From Pempheris klunzingeri (taxonomy: Eukaryota > Chordata > Actinopteri > Acropomatiformes > Pempheridae), in NCBI RefSeq assembly GCF_042242105.1, contig NC_092020.1, positions 13,333,288 to 13,397,287 on the forward strand: DNA of 64,000 bases. Reading direction: 5' to 3'. Below the pieces are notes generated by a model, which was not told where the DNA came from, searched no databases, and saw nothing but the letters and a program-made list of their open reading frames with translations. The translations under genes were made by a program, and so were the position numbers. Below are positions 32,867-45,317 of this stretch, piece after piece (positions within the stretch are counted from its first letter, which is position 1; each line of letters starts with the position of its first letter).

Positions 32867-35266
32867 ATGGGACACAAAGCATTTCCATCGCTTGGCCTGG
32901 CTACCTTTTTGGGAGTGTTTCTTGTGGCGCTACAAACCGTCTGTGGAGATGTGTCTTATTCTTTTGCGGAGGAGATGAAACGCGGCTCAGTTGTTGGAAA
33001 TATTGCGAAAGATTTAGGACTTGAGGCGGGCAAACTGACTGCTCGAAAGGCTCGTATTGACGCAGACGGGAACAGCAAACGCTATTGTGACATCAATCTG
33101 AGCACTGGAGATATCTTTGTTGTCGATAGGATTGACAGAGAGGGGCTTTGTGGCAAAAAGGCGTCTTGCGTTTTAAAACAGGAGCTTGTTTTAGAAAACC
33201 CGTTAGAGCTGCACCGCATTAGCGTTCACGTTCAAGATATCAACGATAATTCGCCACAGTTTAAAAAGAATACAATAAAATTTGAAATTAGGGAGTCTGC
33301 TTCGAAAGGAAGTCGCTACCGTCTGGATGAGGCCCACGACGCAGACATTGGACAAAACGCTATCCAAGGCTATAGTATCGAGGCAAATGAGAACTTCAAA
33401 TTAAATGTTATTTCAAAAAGCGGAGGGGGAAAATACAGTGAATTAGTTTTAGAGAAGGAGCTGGATAGAGAGCAACAGCAACAGCTAACGATTGTGCTTG
33501 TGGCAACAGACGGAGGCTCTCCTCAGAGATCAGGTACTGTAGTCATACACGTCACTGTACTGGATGCTAATGATAACACCCCAGTGTTCAGCCAGGCCGT
33601 TTATAAAGCCAGTCTGCCTGAAAACTCTCCTTTAGACACTGTTGTGGTCACAGTGAGCGCTACTGATGCAGATGAGGGAGTCAATGGAGATGTGACGTAT
33701 GAATTTGATCACATTTCAGATGAAAGTAATAACGTGTTTACTGTTGATCACACAACTGGTGAGGTGAAAGTAAGTGGATCAATAGATTATGAGGAGTTGT
33801 CTGCATATGAAATGCAAATTACAGCCAAGGATGGTCCTGGATTAGTGTCATCCTGTACATTAATAATTGATATCACAGATGTCAACGACAATGCTCCTCT
33901 CACCTTTATTAAGTCACTCACGAATCCAATACCAGAAAACACCCCACCTGGTACAGAGGTGGGCATCATTAACGTGCAGGACAGAGACTCTGAGAGTAAC
34001 AGACAGGTCCGCTGCTCCATTCAGCAAAACGTCCCTTTTAAGTTGGTTCCTTCCATTAAAAACTATTATTCTCTGGTGACCACAGGACAACTGGACCGTG
34101 AACTAGTGTCTGATTACAACATTACAATCAGTGCCACTGACGAGGGCTCTCCACCTCTGTCCTCCTCTAAAAGTGTCCAGTTATCTGTAGCAGACATCAA
34201 CGACAACCCGCCTGTGTTTGAGGAACAGTCGTACAGCGCATATGTGAGTGAAAACAACAAAGCTGGCTCCACTTTATGTTCCGTTGCTGCTCGAGACCCC
34301 GACTGGAGACAAAACGGCACAGTGATTTATTCTCTGTTAGCCGGTGAGGTGCAGGGCGCCCCGGTGTCCTCCTATGTGTCTGTTAACGGAGACACGGGGG
34401 TGATCCACGCTGTGAGGTCGTTTGATTACGAACAGTTGAGGAGTTTTAAAGTCCAGGTGATGGCCAGAGACAACGGTTCTCCTCCGCTGAGCAGCAACGT
34501 GACCGTCAGCGTCTTTATATCGGACGTGAATGACAACTCTCCTCAGATCCTGTACCCCACCCCGGAGGGCAACTCCTTCATGACCGAGCTGGTCCCCAAA
34601 GCTGCACACGGAGGCTCTCTGGTGTCCAAAGTGATCGCGGTGGACGCGGACTCCGGACAGAACGCCTGGCTGTCCTATCATATAGTGAAATCCACTGATC
34701 CGGGACTTTTCACCATTGGTGTCCACAGCGGAGAGATCAGGACACAGCGGGACATTTCTGAGTCTGACAGCATGAAACAGAACCTGATTGTGGCAGTGAA
34801 AGATAACGGACAGCCCTCTCTGTCTGCCACCTGCTCCATGTATCTCCTTATTTCTGATAACTTGGCTGAGGTGCCGGAGCTGAAGGACATTTCTTATGAT
34901 GAGAAGAACTCCAAGCTGACCTCATACCTGATTATCGCTCTGGTGTCCGTGTCCACGTTTTTTCTGACCTTCATCATCATCATCCTGGGTGTGAGGTTTT
35001 GTCGCAGGAGAAAGCCCAGACTGTTGTTTGATGGAGCAGTAGCCATCCCCAGCGCTTATCTCCCTCCTAATTACGCAGATGTTGACGGCACAGGAACTTT
35101 ACGCAGCGCTTACAATTATGACGCCTACCTGACAACAGGGTCAAGAACCAGTGACTTTAAGTTCGTGTCATCTTACAATGACAACACGCTGCCTGCTGAC
35201 CAGACTCTGAGGAAAAGTCCTACTGACTTTCTCGAGGCTTTTGACGATCCTGACAATTCTTCTCAG
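32867..35266 (+). CDS. pcdh2g: Protocadherin-2 gamma-type variable exon 9 (type E, divergent tail)
   Basis: The exon encodes 800 residues and is nearly identical to exon 7 through EC1-EC3 (signal 1-27, helix at about 685-709), with Arg at residue 142 and DADEG in EC3. Its cytoplasmic end stands out: after SPTDF it reads [12 protein letters not shown], where every other exon reads AEVFG plus seven residues ending in E. The donor CAG|GTAAGA is also closer to the splice consensus than the GAG|GTAGG donors elsewhere. The homogenised tract therefore stops about 12 codons before the exon end here. Read-through stops at 35332. ATG 32867 is preferred over the in-frame TTG at 32852. Confidence 0.95.
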
Positions 35267-37151
35267 GTAAGAATTCCAGAGTCAGGGGTTCAATATCCCA
35301 CATACTTTGGAGTTCAGAGGGAACACACTTAACCTTTCAGCTTTCAGCTTTTCTTCATATTAGCATTTTTTTAACTCAACATTATTGCTTTAATTTAAGA
35401 GCAATACAACCTCTCACAAGGCTACATGAAAAGTCTAGACTCTGCTTTCCTAATATTTCACGTTTTGCTACTAGCTTATTATATTTACTCTTCAAGTTAT
35501 TTTCACATTGATACATAAAACATTTTTTTTTTTTAAATCCCCATTTCATTCATAAATTAACAAATTCGAAGTCATGGAACTTAGTCATGCGGTCACTTTC
35601 TGATCTGTGGCTGTCCATGTTAATGCACTCAAGAAAAAAACATGCAATTCTTACCGGATTCATCTCTTGAAATCTTACCAGTTAATATACAACATACATA
35701 TTATATGACTATGGTCTATGATATATCTTGTGCTTTTAAAGTATTGTTTTTGTTTATCTTATAGGCCAGAGGGTTTCAAGTTAGGTTGGTTACCATTAAG
35801 ATCAGTCTTATTTAGATTTGTAGATCGAAATCTGCCATATTGCAATGTAATCAGCAATGCTGAATACAATCTGTGTGACATCTGAGTCTTTGTTATTTTG
35901 ATACTTTTCTAGAAATGTATTGATTTAACTCTTGCAGTGCTTGATGCTTTTTTGTTGTACAGCTGTACAAGGTTCCATTGTGTTAAGTGTTTCTAGTTCT
36001 TTTGCTGATCTAAATATGCATGAGCTTGTTAAAAAAACATAGAAACAAATTCATTGCAGTGATATCCAGTTAGTACACAAAGTACCCCAGAGGTCATTAG
36101 TTCAAAATGTATTTATCTCAACTCTCCCAGCCTTATTAGTAACGTGTCTCTGTGAGTTAGTCCTTAGCAGTTGTCTCACATCTTCTCATTTAGGAAAAGT
36201 CTAAGTTAGACAACTATCTGTGGAATGGACGCCATAGCCCTTGTTGTGATAAATAACACTCTTTATAGACCTGGTAATAGTCTACACACTCCCACTTCTC
36301 TATGATTCGTCCGCGGTAATTTACCCCGTTTTTACGCTGTTAAAGTGACACTGTTTCAAACATTGGCGATACTGATTTCTCACGAGTTTGTTTGATATTA
36401 GACAGATGTGACCCCTTTCTCTTCTACCGACTCTTTTAATTGGACCCAGTCATATCGATCCCTTCCAGTACTTTCTTTGAATATTAGTGCAGTATCCTTC
36501 GATTACCAACAGTGAGTGTAAACTGCAACCAGCACCAGTCTATTTGTTCTGAGGAGCTGAATTCTGCCACAGGACCAGTAATGCAATTGGTCTGTCATTT
36601 TTGTATATATTTATTGAAATGCCAGTGATTTAACACATCGTCCAGTTTTGTGGCACACTGATGAAACAACAACTGTTTTTAGAGGAAAAACGAGAGTTTT
36701 TTTTTCTAAAAGTGTTTTTAAAACAGACTTTTGCAGTCGTCCTGATTTCAGCGAATAAGCTCTGTCCGCGGTGCTGAAAACCTAGAGGGTTGGTGCAATG
36801 CAGTTTGAAGGTATGCCTGTGTGCCGATATCACCTTATTTTTGTAAACGCATATCTTATTTAAACGCAGTGAAAGCGGGAAAAACAATACTACAACTTTC
36901 CAAGTTAGTCTTGAAACGTATCTTAATGTGTTTTAAGTTGAATGTTTGTATATGTGTCAATTAGTGCAAAGTAGTGGCAGCTTTTCCAGTTATGGTTTGC
37001 TATAACTTTACAAAACATCTTAAAACTACGCTACGTGCCATTTAATCCTGAAAAGTCACCTATCTGTTTATAAGGCGAATGTTTATATCACGCCATTAAC
37101 CTGTCAAAAATATGCCTAACATTTTCTCACATGCTCTATCTCAAATTAACA
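35267..37151. other. Spacer between exons 9 and 10, unique in the window
   Basis: About 1.9 kb of AT-rich sequence with no copy elsewhere in the window. It holds the exon 9 read-through tail, a run of T near 35524-35536, an RE1 half-site (GGCTGTCCATG at about 35609-35619) and a full RE1-like site at 36758-36778. No gene or transposon was recognised. Confidence 0.6.
36758..36778 (-). promoter_or_regulatory. RE1/NRSE (REST-binding) site upstream of exon 10
   Basis: GCTCTGTCCGCGGTGCTGAA matches the RE1 core on the reverse strand except for C in place of T in the central GTCCRTGG. It lies 394 bp before the exon 10 CSE. As this spacer is not a copy of the others, the site is independent evidence for RE1 placement. 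Confidence 0.8.
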
Positions 37152-37220
37152 CATTGTGTCGCTGTCTACCAGTTTACTAAGAAACATGGCAGTGCCGTGG
37201 AACGTAACGTCTCCACCCAT
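37152..37220 (+). promoter_or_regulatory. Promoter of variable exon 10 (CSE plus C-rich box)
   Basis: CATTGTGTCGCTGTCTACCA carries the TCGCT core, and CTCCACCCAT follows at 37211-37220. The CSE is 245 bp before ATG 37397. Confidence 0.8.
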
Positions 37221-37396
37221 TGTCCTTAAGCCCTGTGTTTCCAGTTATGCTGCGGATGAAAACCGGGCTGTGGGATCGTGTTGCTGAATTTTTTCTTTGG
37301 ATTTGTCTGATTCAGTCAATCTCTCACGTATTTGCCAGTGGAACCCAATACATTTAGATATTCTGTCCTTGCCTTGGATATTTGTGATTTTGAACA

Positions 37397-39781
37397 ATGG
37401 AACACAAAGGATTTTCAAAGCTTGGCCTGGTCACCCGCTTTGTCATCTGTCTACTTCTACTGCAATCCGTATGTGCAGAGGTGAGCTATTCTATCCCAGA
37501 GGAGATGAAACCAGGAACTATCATTGGAAATATAGCCAAAGATCTTGGTCTGGATAAAAGCACCCTGTCAACCCGCAAGGCCCGCATTGATTCCGAAGGG
37601 AATAACGAACGGTTTTGTGTTATCAGTTTGAAATCCGGGGATCTGAATGTTGCTGAGCGGCTCGATAGAGAGAGTCTTTGTGGCATGAAACCGTCTTGCA
37701 TTTTAGTCCTGGAACTTGTTCTGGAGAATCCGTTAGAATTGCATCGTATTAATCTACACGTCCAAGATATAAATGACAACTCGCCGCAATTCAAAAGAGA
37801 TTTAATTAGGATGGAAATTAGGGAGTCCGCAGAGAAGGGTACTCGTTTTCTAATAGAGGAAGCCCATGATGCGGATATTGGTCAAAATTCTGTTCAGAGG
37901 TACAGTCTACAGAAGAATGGACATTTTATTCTAATGACTGATGCAAATAAAGTCGAACTTGTTCTAGAGAATAAACTTGATAGAGAGACACAACAAGAGA
38001 TTGATTTGTCTTTAACAGCTGTTGATGGCGGTTCTCCACAGAGATCAGGTACTGTATTGATACATGTTACTGTACTGGATGCTAATGATAACGCCCCAGT
38101 GTTCAGCCAGGCCGTTTATAAAGCCAGTCTGCCTGAAAACTCTCCCTTAGACACTGTTGTGGTTACAGTAAGTGCTACTGATGCAGATGAAGGGGTGAAT
38201 GGTGATGTAACGTATGACTTTGGTCATGTTTCAGAGACGGATGAAAAACTGTTTTCTATTGACAGTAAAACTGGAGAAATAAAAGTTATTGGTGGCACGG
38301 ACTTTGAGAAGAAAAATTCATTTGAACTGCGAGTCATGGCAAAAGATGGACTGGGATTAAGTTCTTATGCTAAGGTTTACATAGACCTAACTGATGTAAA
38401 TGACAACGCCCCAGTGATATATCTGAAGTCTGTGACTAACCCCATACCTGAGAACGTGTCACCTGGTACAGAGGTGGGCATCATTAACGTGCAGGACAGA
38501 GACTCTGAGAGTAACAGACAGGTCCGCTGCTCCATTCAGCAAAACGTCCCTTTTAAGTTGGTTCCTTCCATTAAAAACTATTATTCTGTGGTGACCACAG
38601 GACAACTGGACCGTGAACTAGTGTCTGATTACAACATTACAATCAGCGCCACTGACGAGGGCTCTCCACCTCTGTCCTCCTCTAAAAGTGTCCAGTTATC
38701 TGTAGCAGACATCAACGACAACCCGCCTGTGTTTGAGGAACAGTCGTACAGCGCATATGTGAGTGAAAACAACAAAGCTGGCTCCACTTTATGTTCCGTT
38801 GCTGCTCGAGACCCCGACTGGAGACAAAACGGCACAGTGATTTATTCTCTGTTAGCCGGTGAGGTGCAGGGCGCCCCGGTGTCCTCCTATGTGTCTGTTA
38901 ACGGAGACACGGGGGTGATCCACGCTGTGAGGTCGTTTGATTACGAACAGTTGAGGAGTTTTAAAGTCCAGGTGATGGCCAGAGACAACGGTTCTCCTCC
39001 GCTGAGCAGCAACGTGACCGTCAGCGTCTTCATATCGGACGTGAATGACAACTCTCCTCAGATCCTGTACCCCACCCCGGAGGGCAACTCCTTCATGACC
39101 GAGCTGGTCCCCAAAGCTGCACACGGAGGCTCTCTGGTGTCCAAAGTGATCGCGGTGGACGCGGACTCCGGACAGAACGCCTGGCTGTCCTATCATATAG
39201 TGAAATCCACTGATCCGGGACTTTTCACCATTGGTGTCCACAGCGGAGAGATCAGGACACAGCGGGACATTTCTGAGTCTGACAGCATGAAACAGAACCT
39301 GATTGTGGCAGTGAAAGATAACGGACAGCCCTCTCTGTCTGCCACCTGCTCCATGTATCTCCTTATTTCTGATAACTTGGCTGAGGTGCCGGAGCTGAAG
39401 GACATTTCTTATGATGAGAAGAACTCCAAGCTGACCTCATACCTGATTATCGCTCTGGTGTCCGTGTCCACGTTTTTTCTGACCTTCATCATCATCATCC
39501 TGGGTGTGAGGTTTTGTCGCAGGAGAAAGCCCAGACTGTTGTTTGATGGAGCAGTAGCCATCCCCAGCGCTTATCTCCCTCCTAATTACGCAGATGTTGA
39601 CGGCACAGGAACTTTACGCAGCGCTTACAATTATGACGCCTACCTGACAACAGGGTCAAGAACCAGTGACTTTAAGTTCGTGTCATCTTACAATGACAAC
39701 ACGCTGCCTGCTGACCAGACTCTGAGGAAAAGTCCTACTGACTTTGCTGAGGTGTTTGGAGATTGTGATGCTTCTCCTGAG
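37397..39781 (+). CDS. pcdh2g: Protocadherin-2 gamma-type variable exon 10 (type F)
   Basis: The exon encodes 795 residues with signal peptide 1-27 (ending QSVCA before EVSYS) and helix at about 680-704. The 5' half is unique ([15 protein letters not shown]1 CX5C in LCGMKPSC). EC2 resembles type A in [19 protein letters not shown], and the EC2-EC3 junction shares the [16 protein letters not shown] patch seen in exons 1, 7, 9, 13, 15 and 16. Leu-to-Val in the EC4 stretch YYSVVTTG is private. The tail is GDCDASPE with donor GAG|GTAGGA, the tail shared by all exons from here to the end of the window. Read-through stops at 39802. Confidence 0.95.
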
Positions 39782-41236
39782 GTAGGAGCGTCAAACATTT
39801 GATCGACTGTTTTAATAGGTAAAATGGTTACTCACTTGATTTTAGATTTTTTTGACTGGCAGCGCACAATTGATATTGATGTAATCACCCTTTGAATTGG
39901 CAAAGGATTTTCCCAAAGTGGTTACCGGTTAATTTCATGTGGGCATTTTTCTTGGTTCAATGTTACAAAAAAAGGAGACGAAGATGTTTTTATTATTCCG
40001 AATCTTTTTCCCATAATTCTTAATTATCCCATAAACAATGCAAAGTTGCATCAGTGATATCTTATTATCTTGTTATTAGATCAATTTTCGCTCACTGTAC
40101 AATAGCTACCTTTAGTTCCCCTTTCTGCTGTCTTTAGAACTATTTTGGCACATGGACACACTTCAAGAAATCATTGTTTGTTGAGGTTTTACAATCTTTG
40201 CACATTCTTTCACTCTTCATAGAAATTACCACAGTGTCTCCAGGAATGATGGATCAGTAAAATCAATCATTTTAAACATTGAAGTCTTTTCAATAATTTA
40301 GAGTTTCTTTTTTTTTGCTGTGTGATTTAAGTTGATGCGTTTTAAATGTGGTTTGGTCTCGATGCTTGTTGTTGTGGGTAAGATTGTTCAGGTTGGCTCT
40401 TTCTCTCTTTGGTCATAGCAAATAAACCATCCACAGTTAATAACATTATGGTCTTTACTTTCAGGGGTCGTAGTTGTTGTCAGTCATGTTTATTTTACTT
40501 CTTATTCCTTCTTCTTCTATGGTACTATTCCATGCCTTTCAGATTTGAGGAGTCTTCTCTTGTAACAAATCCTCGGTCTTTCTCTGCATATTTGTAATGT
40601 TCCTTCATATTTACAGCGCGAGATGATATACTTTTTGCTATTTACCTAAATGCTAATACGTTTGCTGGTATTTGAATTATTTTGACTTTGTCTGCCATAT
40701 AGATTGCAATTAGCAGTAAAGTGTAGCTGTTTAACCAACTTGTTGAATCTTGTAGATACTGAGCAGCCTGTGGGAAATGACAATTAAGAATAGTTTGTCA
40801 TTAGGCTTAAATCATTCCTGATATTATTTTAACAATTCACTCAGCTGTTTCTTTCACTGTTTGAGTGTTTGGGAGCATATGTCATGGATTGTCGTATTGG
40901 TCACTCTTTAAAAAACATACTTTGTGGCTAAAGCTGTTGTCTGGATAGCTGTCTCGCAATTTCAAGAAACATTTAAGCGAAAAGATTTATTCAGTAAACA
41001 GTGAACTTTATTGGTACTATGTTTTAAGACACATATATATTCGTTCAGGCAAATATGAGGTTACCTGCTTAAATAATGCAATTGTTTTAGAAGTAACATT
41101 TGTGTTTGATCTCGTTAACATGTCTCAAGAATGTTAATTTGGCCTGAATATGAATGTGTTCTCCGTAAATGCTGTTTTATTAAATGCACAGCACAGACTT
41201 GCTGCAAGTGGAAGTATGCAATTTCTAGAAGAGACT
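39782..41236. other. Spacer between exons 10 and 11, unique in the window
   Basis: About 1.45 kb of AT-rich sequence without a near-copy in the window. I find no convincing RE1 site; TGGCACATGGACA near 40146-40158 is a poor partial match. An open frame at 40409-40597 is not credible as a gene. No mobile element was recognised. Confidence 0.6.
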
Positions 41237-41287
41237 CACGATGTCGCTATGCACCAGCTGTGGGAGATTGTGTGTTGCTACCCACCC
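41237..41287 (+). promoter_or_regulatory. Promoter of variable exon 11 (CSE plus C-rich box)
   Basis: CACGATGTCGCTATGCACCA has the TCGCT core 202 bp before ATG 41439, with CTACCCACCC at 41278-41287. The CSE itself contains an ATG (41241) that is in frame with the exon, but a start inside the promoter element is implausible. Confidence 0.78.
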
Positions 41288-41438
41288 TCTATTGTCGACG
41301 CATATAGTGACTAAAGGTGCTGCAGTTGATCGTTCAGAGGCAGAGACTTGGTCTTTGGATCGTGTTGATTTTGTTTTAAATCCTTCATTTTTCCGACTGT
41401 GTTCCTGTAGCACATATTTACGCTTTCAGATCAGCGTC

Positions 41439-43820
41439 ATGACGGCTGTTATTGGACTCGCATTACAAAGAAGCACCGTTGCTTTACTGCTCCTTTCTTT
41501 ACATTTGGCTAATGGAGATATTAGCTACTCTTTTCCGGAGGAGACAAAACGCGGATCGGTGATAGGAAATATCGCCAAAGACTTGGGTCTTGAAACAAGC
41601 AGACTATCCGCTCGAAAGGCACGTATTGATACGGATGGAAGTGACAAACGTTATTGTGACATAAACCTCCGTACCGGGGATCTGACTGTTGCCGAGAGGA
41701 TTGATAGAGAGGGCCTTTGTGGAGACAAAGCATCCTGCGTTTTAAAACAAGAACTGATGTTAGAGAATCCATTGGAATTGCATCGAATCAGTCTACATGT
41801 CCAGGATATAAACGATAACTCTCCCCAATTTGATAAAGAATCAATCCACATAGATATAAGTGAATCCGCGGCAAAGGGTGCTCGTTTTCCAATAGAAGAA
41901 GCACACGATGCAGATATAGGCAAATATTCCGTTCAGATTTACAACCTCCAAAGGAATGATAATTTTATTCTGGGCGTTGGAACCAATTCTGTGGAACTTG
42001 TCCTTAACAAAGAGCTTGACCGTGAAAAATTAAAGGAAATTAATCTACTTCTTACAGCTCTGGATGGTGGTTCTCCTGAAAGGTCAGGTACCGTAGTCAT
42101 TCACATCACTGTACTGGATGCTAATGACAATGTCCCAGTTTTCAGCCAGGCCGTTTATGAGGCTAGTCTACCTGAAAACTCTCCACTGGGCACTGTCGTG
42201 CTGACCGTGAGCGCTACTGATGCAGATGAGGGCCTAAATGGAGACGTTACATATGAATTTGGACACATTTCAGAAGATATTAAGTCAATGTTTACCATAG
42301 ATCCTAAGAATGGTAACATAAAATTGACCACCATGGTTGATTTTGAAACAGCATCATCATTTGAACTGCGTGTAACAGCAAAAGATGGTTTGGGATTAAC
42401 CTCTTATGCAAAAGTCATCATAGACATTACTGATATAAATGACAACGCCCCAGTGATATATCTGAAGTCTGTGACTAACCCCATACCTGAGAACGTGTCA
42501 CCTGGTACAGAGGTGGGCATCATTAACGTGCAGGACAGAGACTCTGAGAGTAACAGACAGGTCCGCTGCTCCATTCAGCAAAACGTCCCTTTTAAGTTGG
42601 TTCCTTCCATTAAAAACTATTATTCTCTGGTGACCACAGGACAACTGGACCGTGAACTAGTGTCTGATTACAACATTACGATCAGCGCCACTGACGAGGG
42701 CTCTCCACCTCTGTCCTCCTCTAAAAGTGTCCAGTTATCTGTAGCAGACATCAACGACAACCCGCCTGTGTTTGAGGAACAGTCGTACAGCGCATATGTG
42801 AGTGAAAACAACAAAGCTGGCTCCACTTTATGTTCCGTTGCTGCTCGAGACCCCGACTGGAGACAAAACGGCACAGTGATTTATTCTCTGTTAGCCGGTG
42901 AGGTGCAGGGCGCCCCGGTGTCCTCCTATGTGTCTGTTAACGGAGACACGGGGGTGATCCACGCTGTGAGGTCGTTTGATTACGAACAGTTGAGGAGTTT
43001 TAAAGTTCAGGTGATGGCCAGAGACAACGGTTCTCCTCCGCTGAGCAGCAACGTGACCGTCAGCGTCTTCCTATCGGACGTGAATGACAACTCTCCTCAG
43101 ATCCTGTACCCCACCCCGGAGGGCAACTCCTTCATGACCGAGCTGGTCCCCAAAGCTGCACACGGAGGCTCTCTGGTGTCCAAGGTGATCGCGGTGGACG
43201 CGGACTCCGGACAGAACGCCTGGCTGTCCTATCATATAGTGAAATCCACTGATCCGGGACTTTTCACCATTGGTGTCCACAGCGGAGAGATCAGGACACA
43301 GCGGGACATTTCTGAGTCTGACAGCATGAAACAGAACCTGATTGTGGCAGTGAAAGATAACGGACAGCCCTCTCTGTCTGCCACCTGCTCCATGTATCTC
43401 CTTATTTCTGATAACTTGGCTGAGGTGCCGGAGCTGAAGGACATTTCTTATGATGAGAAGAACTCCAAGCTGACCTCATACCTGATTATCGCTCTGGTGT
43501 CCGTGTCCACGTTTTTTCTGACCTTCATCATCATCATCCTGGGTGTGAGGTTTTGTCGCAGGAGAAAGCCCAGACTGTTGTTTGATGGAGCAGTAGCCAT
43601 CCCCAGCGCTTATCTCCCTCCTAATTACGCAGATGTTGACGGCACAGGAACTTTACGCAGCGCTTACAATTATGACGCCTACCTGACAACAGGGTCAAGA
43701 ACCAGTGACTTTAAGTTCGTGTCATCTTACAATGACAACACGCTGCCTGCTGACCAGACTCTGAGGAAAAGTCCCACTGACTTTGCTGAGGTGTTTGGAG
43801 ATTGTGATGCTTCTCCTGAG
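41439..43820 (+). CDS. pcdh2g: Protocadherin-2 gamma-type variable exon 11 (type G)
   Basis: The exon encodes 794 residues. The signal peptide is 1-26 (ending LHLANG before DISYS) and the helix lies at about 679-703. The frame is open 198 bases further upstream to an ATG at 41241, but that lies within the promoter and the extension has no signal-peptide character, so I start at 41439. EC1 has EETKRGS where most exons have EEMKRGS. EC2 ([24 protein letters not shown]) and EC3 ([15 protein letters not shown]) are unique. Leu replaces Ile in the EC5 [10 protein letters not shown]. The tail is GDCDASPE with donor GAG|GTAGGA. Read-through adds 21 residues (stop 43886), and the same extension follows exon 13. 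Confidence 0.94.
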
Positions 43821-44172
43821 GTAGGAACAGCTGTCAGATTTCCTTTGACATATTTACACCTTAAGCCAACACCCTTGCAGTTATAATTTGTATTTGACTC
43901 TCTTGTTTTTATTTTGAACTGGGATTTTATACAATCTATGCCTGTCAGCTGAAGTTACCCTCTATAAATTCGTTTGACTTCAATGCAGTCATAAGTTTCA
44001 CTTGTGTCTAATTGCACACATTGAGTTCTTCCACTGCAATTTGTGTGTATTTTAAATTCTGTGATCACTGGATAATGCTGATCTCTTTTTACATACATTT
44101 TCCCCCGAAACTGTAGTATTGGTCGACGTCTCTGCCTGTGTGTTTAGGGTAGAGCTGCAGATTGTTCTCTGT

Positions 44173-44225
44173 GTCTCTGTCCTTGGTGCTGAGCAGAACT
44201 AGTTGGTGCTGTCCTTGGTGCTTAA
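44173..44225 (-). promoter_or_regulatory. Paired RE1/NRSE-like sites upstream of exon 12
   Basis: Two sites lie 32 bases apart start to start: CTGTCCTTGGTGCTGAG (within 44173-44193) and GGTGCTGTCCTTGGTGCTTA (44205-44224). Both match the RE1 core apart from T in the central purine position; each has one change near the CTGAA end. They lie about 0.95 kb before the CSE. Confidence 0.75.
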
Positions 44226-45118
44226 CCTCGCTGTGGCTCTGGTTAAATGTCATCAGGAGGAATAATAATTCTTTTACATTCTGAAGCAATTTAGATTATA
44301 ATTTCACTTAAAAACTTGTTTTCCAAAGACATATTGGTCCCGTTTTCTATATAACTTTCAGGGTCTGTGTTGCACATGCTTTACTGTAAGATACAAAAAA
44401 ACAGGAATTAAAAAAATCATATCAGTGGCATCAGTGAAAGCTTTTTTTCCCTGGTAAATGAGTACAATTTTATGTTTTTAAGTGCATCTCATTGACAAAT
44501 TCCTTCTATTTACGGTTATTTATGGTCTTTTTCCACGCAAGAAGTTTTGTTATCACCACTTTATTAAAATCAACGGTAAAATTGAAGTCAAACATGTTTT
44601 TCCAAGCAGTGCAACATAAAATGCTCATTATTGTATTCTCTTTGTGGTTTTACGCATCATGTGTCTTTAGTCAGATGTCGTTATGTAATTTAAGTAGCCC
44701 TTGGAAGAAGGTGGAGGTACATTTTTGAATGTTTCACGACAAAGTACAGAAATGTATTTTAATTCATGGACATACAGACAGACAAGGATGAATTTCTAAT
44801 CGAACTTTGGACATTTACCGTGCAATACTAACAGACATTATCTGTGGCAAATACTGTTTAACTTTTAGGGAATGTTGTCTTACTATTATCACAGTGAAGT
44901 GAATGACTTTAGGAGGAGACACAGTCCTCTGTATAACGTGACAGCACAGAGCACTAACATATCTCTGAACTGAGAAAATGTAAAAACATAATGGCGCTTC
45001 AGTACTTTTTGGAACACTTTATTGAATTCATCTGTTTTCAGACATCAAGACCAAACTATCTGATGATGTGTTAAGTGAATCTGCATGTTTTGTAAAAGTG
45101 TTATATTTCATTTTTACT

Positions 45119-45180
45119 TAAGGTGTCACTATAGACCAGCAAAGAGTCAAACGTTCAGCCTGCTTTGCACACCACCCAGT
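45119..45180 (+). promoter_or_regulatory. Promoter of variable exon 12 (variant CSE)
   Basis: AAGGTGTCACTATAGACCAG aligns with the other CSEs but has TCACT in place of the TCGCT core. An ACCACCCAGT box follows near 45171-45180. The element starts 199 bp before ATG 45318. Exon 14 has the same variant. Confidence 0.65.
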
Positions 45181-45317
45181 ATTGGGATGGACCACCCTTG
45201 TGTTCTGTATAGACTTAAGCACAGACGACAAAGGCTGGGAAGACACATATATTGACCGAATACCGTGTTTTTAATGCTTGAAGCTACCGTGTTTTACTTG
45301 TTCAGTGCTGTCTGAAG

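Larger units (their letters stand above)
43821..45317. repeat. Intergenic duplicate upstream of a type H exon, copy 1
   Basis: This 1,497-base spacer is matched almost exactly, with no net length change, by 52757-54253. Each lies between a GDCDASPE-tailed exon and a type H exon. It contains a paired RE1-like site (44173-44225) and the exon 12 promoter (45119-45180). No gene was recognised. Confidence 0.9.

Noticed and set aside
40146-40158. Possible RE1 site TGGCACATGGACA before exon 11
   Set aside because: The left half does not align without a gap and several core positions are wrong.
41241-41438. ATG start 66 codons upstream for exon 11
   Set aside because: This ATG lies inside the CSE of the promoter and the extension is not signal-like; ATG 41439 is followed by a good signal peptide.
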